From the NCBI GenBank assembly GCA_018823835.1, contig JAHJHT010000002.1, positions 1,488,001-1,552,000 of the forward strand: DNA of 64,000 bases, written 5' to 3'. Below are positions 61,044-64,000 of the stretch, piece by piece (the first letter of the stretch is position 1; each line of letters opens with the position of its first letter). Source of the stretch: Alphaproteobacteria bacterium (GTDB lineage: Bacteria > Pseudomonadota > Alphaproteobacteria > Rhizobiales > Rhizobiaceae). The notes beneath the pieces are model-generated. The model ran no database searches and had not been told where the DNA came from. It was given only the letters and a program-made list of their open reading frames with translations. The translations under genes were made by a program, and so were the position numbers.

Positions 61044-63656
61044 CTACATCTTGTCTTCTTCGGTCGGCACCAGGATTTCGCGCTTGCCGGCGTGGTTGGC
61101 CGGGCCGACGATGCCTTCCTGCTCCATCTTCTCGATGATCGAGGCGGCGCGGTTGTAGCCGATGCCGAGGCGACGCTGAATATAGCTGGTCGAGGCCTTG
61201 CCGTCACGCAGAACCACGGAAACGGCCTGATCGTAAGGATCGTCGGAATCTTCGAAATTGCCGCCGCCGCCCGAGCCACTGCCCTTGCCGGAGGATTCGT
61301 CCTCGTCCTCGCCATCGTCCTCGGTGATGGCGTCGAGATATTCCGGCACGCCCTGCAGCTTGAGATGGGCGACCACCTTCTCGACCTCGTCGTCGGAGAC
61401 GAAGGGACCGTGCACGCGCTGGATGCGGCCGCCGCCGGCCATGTAGAGCATATCGCCCATGCCAAGCAGCTGTTCGGCGCCCTGCTCGCCAAGAATAGTG
61501 CGGCTGTCGATCTTGGAGGTGACCTGGAAGGACATGCGGGTCGGGAAATTGGCCTTGATGGTGCCGGTGATGACGTCGACCGAGGGGCGCTGGGTCGCCA
61601 TGATGACGTGGATGCCGGCAGCACGCGCCATCTGCGCCAGGCGTTGCACGGCGCCCTCGATGTCCTTGCCGGCGACCATCATCAGGTCGGCCATCTCATC
61701 GATGATGACGACGATGAAGGGCATCGTCTCGAGGTCGAGGTTCTCGGTCTCGTAGATGGCCTCGCCGGTCTGGCGGTCGAAGCCGGTCTGGACAGTCCGC
61801 GAGATGCGTTCGCCCTTCTTTTCGGCAGCCGCGACGCGGGCGTTGAAGCCCTCGATGTTGCGCACGCCGACCTTCGACATCTTGCGGTAGCGGTCCTCCA
61901 TCTCGCGCACGGTCCATTTCAGCGCGACGACGGCCTTCTTGGGATCGGTGACGACGGGGGTGAGGAGATGCGGGATGCCGTCATAGACGGAAAGTTCGAG
62001 CATCTTGGGGTCGATCATGATCAGGCGGCATTCCTGCGGCGTCATGCGGTAGAGCAGCGACAGGATCATGGTGTTGATGGCGACCGACTTGCCCGAGCCG
62101 GTGGTGCCGGCGACGAGAACATGCGGCATCTTGGCGATGTCGACGATCACCGCCTCGCCGTTGATCGACTTGCCGAGCGCCAATGCCAGCTTTGCCTTTG
62201 TAGTCTCGAAATCGCGGCTGGCGAGGATTTCGCGGAGATAGACCGTCTCGCGCTTGGCGTTGGGCAGTTCGATGCCGATGGCGTTGCGGCCGGGCACCAC
62301 CGCGACACGCGCGGCAATCGCGCTCATCGAGCGGGCGATGTCGTCGGCAAGGCCAATGACGCGCGACGACTTGATGCCGGGCGCCGGTTCTAGTTCGTAG
62401 AGCGTGACGACGGGACCGGGGCGGACATGGATGATCTCGCCCTTGACGCCGAAATCCTCCAGCACGCCCTCGAGCAGGCGGGCGTTCTGTTCGAGCGCAT
62501 CCTTCGACAGGGTCGTGTCGCGCACGACGTTCTTTGGTTCGCTGAGGAAATGCAGGGTCGGCATCTCGAAGTCCGACGCCTTGATGAGCGAGGTCTGGGC
62601 CTCGCGCTGGACGCGAGCGCCGGGCACGGGGCGCGGCGCCGGGCCATCGACGCGGGCGGTGCCGGCGGGCGTGCGGTAGGGCTGCACGCGAACTTCGGCG
62701 GGCGCGTCGACCTGCAGGAAATCGCCATCGTCGTCGAAGCTGTCGTGCTCGACCGGCATGATCATGCCGTCGTCATCGGCGTCGCGGAATTCGGGCTCGA
62801 TGCGGCCGCCTGCCATGCGCGCCTCGGCACGCTCGGCCGATTCGACGCGCTCGGCAGCACGGCGCCAGCCACCGGCCCTGTCGACGCCGTCGAAACCGGA
62901 GTTGTCGGGGCCACGGAACTTCGCAGCGGTGCGCCGCGCGAAGGCACGCGCCGAGAGCCACCAATGGGCAATTGCGCCGAGGGCCAGGATGCCCTCGCTG
63001 TCGTCCTCGTCTTCATCGTCGAAGGCTTCTTCCTCGACCTCCTGACGGGGGGCGGCGGCGCGCTTGAGGGTGATGGGGTGCTGCCTGGCCGTGAGGCCGG
63101 AACCATAGGCAAAGAGATAGGCTGCCGGAACCAGCAGGATCACGCCGAGCGCGGTGGCGAGGAGGCCTGTCGGGTATTCGCCGGTGAAGGCAGCGGGGAT
63201 CTTCAGGACCATGTCGCCGAAAACACCGCCGAGCCCGGTCGGCAGGGGCCAGGTTTCAGGCGGCGTCATGCAACCGGCGATCGCCGAGGCGATGAGCGCA
63301 GCGCCAAACCAGGCGGCGGCGCGCTTCGGCAGGTTGTCGACGCTACGCGCGGTAGCCAACAGCAGGCCCCAGATGACGGCGGGAACCAGCGCGGCGACGC
63401 AGGCAAGGCCGAAGAACTGCATGGCGATGTCGGAAAAGACGGCGCCGGCATAGCCCATGGCGTTGGTCACCGGGCTATCGGTGGCATGGCTGAAACTTGG
63501 GTCGACCACGCTCCAGGTGCCGAGGCTGGCAAGCGCGAAGGCAACCCCGCCAAGAAGCGCGATGCCGGCGGCGCGGCCTGCCTGGCGACGCAAGAAGGCC
63601 TGGATGCCAAGGCCGGTGTCGGCCAGCGTGAGCGGTGCGGAAACCCCAGAACGCAT
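61044..63656 (-). CDS. ftsK: DNA translocase FtsK
   Basis: FtsK anchors at the division septum and pumps chromosome ends apart. The 870-residue protein has four hydrophobic segments in the first 200 residues and a Pro/Asp-rich linker to about residue 380. The motor domain has Walker [10 protein letters not shown] at about 516-524 and Walker [15 protein letters not shown]. The C-terminal gamma winged-helix ([30 protein letters not shown]) recognises polarity sequences. GGGGAA precedes the ATG. It is followed by lolA on the same strand. Confidence 0.96.
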   Translation of the reverse strand: MRSGVSAPLTLADTGLGIQAFLRRQAGRAAGIALLGGVAFALASLGTWSVVDPSFSHATDSPVTNAMGYAGAVFSDIAMQFFGLACVAALVPAVIWGLLLATARSVDNLPKRAAAWFGAALIASAIAGCMTPPETWPLPTGLGGVFGDMVLKIPAAFTGEYPTGLLATALGVILLVPAAYLFAYGSGLTARQHPITLKRAAAPRQEVEEEAFDDEDEDDSEGILALGAIAHWWLSARAFARRTAAKFRGPDNSGFDGVDRAGGWRRAAERVESAERAEARMAGGRIEPEFRDADDDGMIMPVEHDSFDDDGDFLQVDAPAEVRVQPYRTPAGTARVDGPAPRPVPGARVQREAQTSLIKASDFEMPTLHFLSEPKNVVRDTTLSKDALEQNARLLEGVLEDFGVKGEIIHVRPGPVVTLYELEPAPGIKSSRVIGLADDIARSMSAIAARVAVVPGRNAIGIELPNAKRETVYLREILASRDFETTKAKLALALGKSINGEAVIVDIAKMPHVLVAGTTGSGKSVAINTMILSLLYRMTPQECRLIMIDPKMLELSVYDGIPHLLTPVVTDPKKAVVALKWTVREMEDRYRKMSKVGVRNIEGFNARVAAAEKKGERISRTVQTGFDRQTGEAIYETENLDLETMPFIVVIIDEMADLMMVAGKDIEGAVQRLAQMARAAGIHVIMATQRPSVDVITGTIKANFPTRMSFQVTSKIDSRTILGEQGAEQLLGMGDMLYMAGGGRIQRVHGPFVSDDEVEKVVAHLKLQGVPEYLDAITEDDGEDEDESSGKGSGSGGGGNFEDSDDPYDQAVSVVLRDGKASTSYIQRRLGIGYNRAASIIEKMEQEGIVGPANHAGKREILVPTEEDKM

Positions 63657-63737
63657 GTCGTTCCCCGTAAGTACGTGCAGAATCGCGGACCTTGCGGCCT
63701 TGCGACAGTCGGTTCCAGACTATCGGGGGGAAGGTTA

Positions 63738-63762
63738 AGGCGGCATTAAGTATAAGCCGCCT
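63738..63762 (-). terminator. Weak hairpin before ftsK
   Basis: AGGCGGC (63738-63744) pairs with GCCGCCT (63756-63762). On the minus strand TTAACCTT follows the stem. It could end the transcript of the gene at the right edge. Confidence 0.4.
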
Positions 63763-63817
63763 GACCGGCCGGCGGAGCCGGGAGCGTGCCGGGAAAGCGA
63801 GGCGCGTTGGCGTTGCG

Positions 63818-64000
63818 TCAGGACGCCGCCCGGTTGGCATCCTCGCATTTGCTGACGGGGCAGGACTGCGTGTCCGCGGTGGCGACGCTCGATCGCGCCA
63901 TGCGCTGGCCGCTCGGGCAGAACTCGGAGCTGCTGACATAGCGGTTGTAGAGCGGCAGGCCGTTGGAAGACGCCTTCCTGTAAAGGATGGCAGCGCCATC
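63818..64000 (-). CDS. C-terminal end of an unidentified protein (partial)
   Basis: The minus strand carries an open frame running off the right edge and ending in TGA at 63820-63818; 60 residues are visible. It reads GAAILYRKASSNGLPLYNRY, then VSSSEFCPSGQRMARSSVAT, then ADTQSCPVSKCEDANRAAS. Three cysteines suggest an exported, disulfide-containing or metal-binding protein. I do not recognise the family. The start lies outside the window. It is upstream of ftsK in the same orientation, 161 nt away. Confidence 0.65.
   Translation of the reverse strand, partial: DGAAILYRKASSNGLPLYNRYVSSSEFCPSGQRMARSSVATADTQSCPVSKCEDANRAAS

Overview
The window is a high-GC, densely packed stretch of chromosome from an alphaproteobacterium, most likely order Hyphomicrobiales (Rhizobiales), family Phyllobacteriaceae (Mesorhizobium-like). 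The evidence is the gene content and order (dapF-mtaB-ftsY-ispZ, rsmB-heparinase-purH, leuS-lptE, priA next to atpHAGDC, hemCD beside a mitofilin/HemY pair, tsaD-gpsA-YciI-EVE), Rhizobiales-typical small families (DUF1328, DUF1674, Usg), a 180-kDa-class NAD-glutamate dehydrogenase, EcfG-type promoters and a palindromic intergenic repeat that I recall from rhizobial genomes. No tRNA, rRNA, insertion sequence, prophage or CRISPR array was found. Almost all of it is housekeeping.

Layout. 1-8.2 kb, plus strand: a stress-type small membrane protein, dapF, mtaB, ftsY (with a hexanucleotide microsatellite), ispZ, a PPOX flavoprotein, an M3 peptidase and a hypothetical. 8.2-10.2 kb: phoD behind a six-unit 11-bp-phased PHO-box-like array, then a small secreted protein. 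10.2-13.5 kb: a 774-bp non-coding stretch with a predicted structured RNA, typA, and a LysE-type exporter. 13.6-19.8 kb: the giant gdh translationally coupled to an Atg22/UMF1-type transporter. 19.8-25.8 kb, minus strand: htpX-rsmB-heparinase-purH. 25.9-29.2 kb: DUF1674, transglutaminase-like, nuclease-like and TadG-like genes. 29.3-31.4 kb, minus strand: acs and, downstream of it, an overlooked 23-codon ORF with a perfect Shine-Dalgarno. 31.7-37.3 kb: usg, an orphan DUF2235 hydrolase, yggS (minus), leuS-lptE. 37.3-46.1 kb: fsa-type transaldolase (minus), priA, a small membrane protein, and the F1 ATP synthase operon atpHAGDC. 46.3-53.7 kb: an MFS exporter facing a minus-strand group (amidotransferase, TerB, HemY, mitofilin-like, hemD, hemC). 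53.9-57.4 kb: tsaD-gpsA-YciI-EVE-methyltransferase. 57.4-64 kb: L,D-transpeptidase-like, an OmpR-family regulator, a lone cyclic-nucleotide domain, xthA, lolA, ftsK and the C-terminus of an unknown cysteine-containing protein.

Functional themes: envelope and cell division (dapF, ftsY, ispZ, lptE, lolA, ftsK, L,D-transpeptidase), tetrapyrrole synthesis (hemC, hemD, HemY-like), energy (atpHAGDC, acs, gdh), nucleotide/DNA/RNA maintenance (purH, priA, xthA, tsaD, mtaB, rsmB, leuS). The parts most worth a second look are regulatory or very small: the PHO-box array, two EcfG-type promoters with identical spacing, a sigma32-like promoter at htpX, a CtrA-like inverted repeat before the TadG-like gene, structured leaders at typA and acs, and the 23-codon ORF. 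I did not find a convincing novel multi-gene system here.
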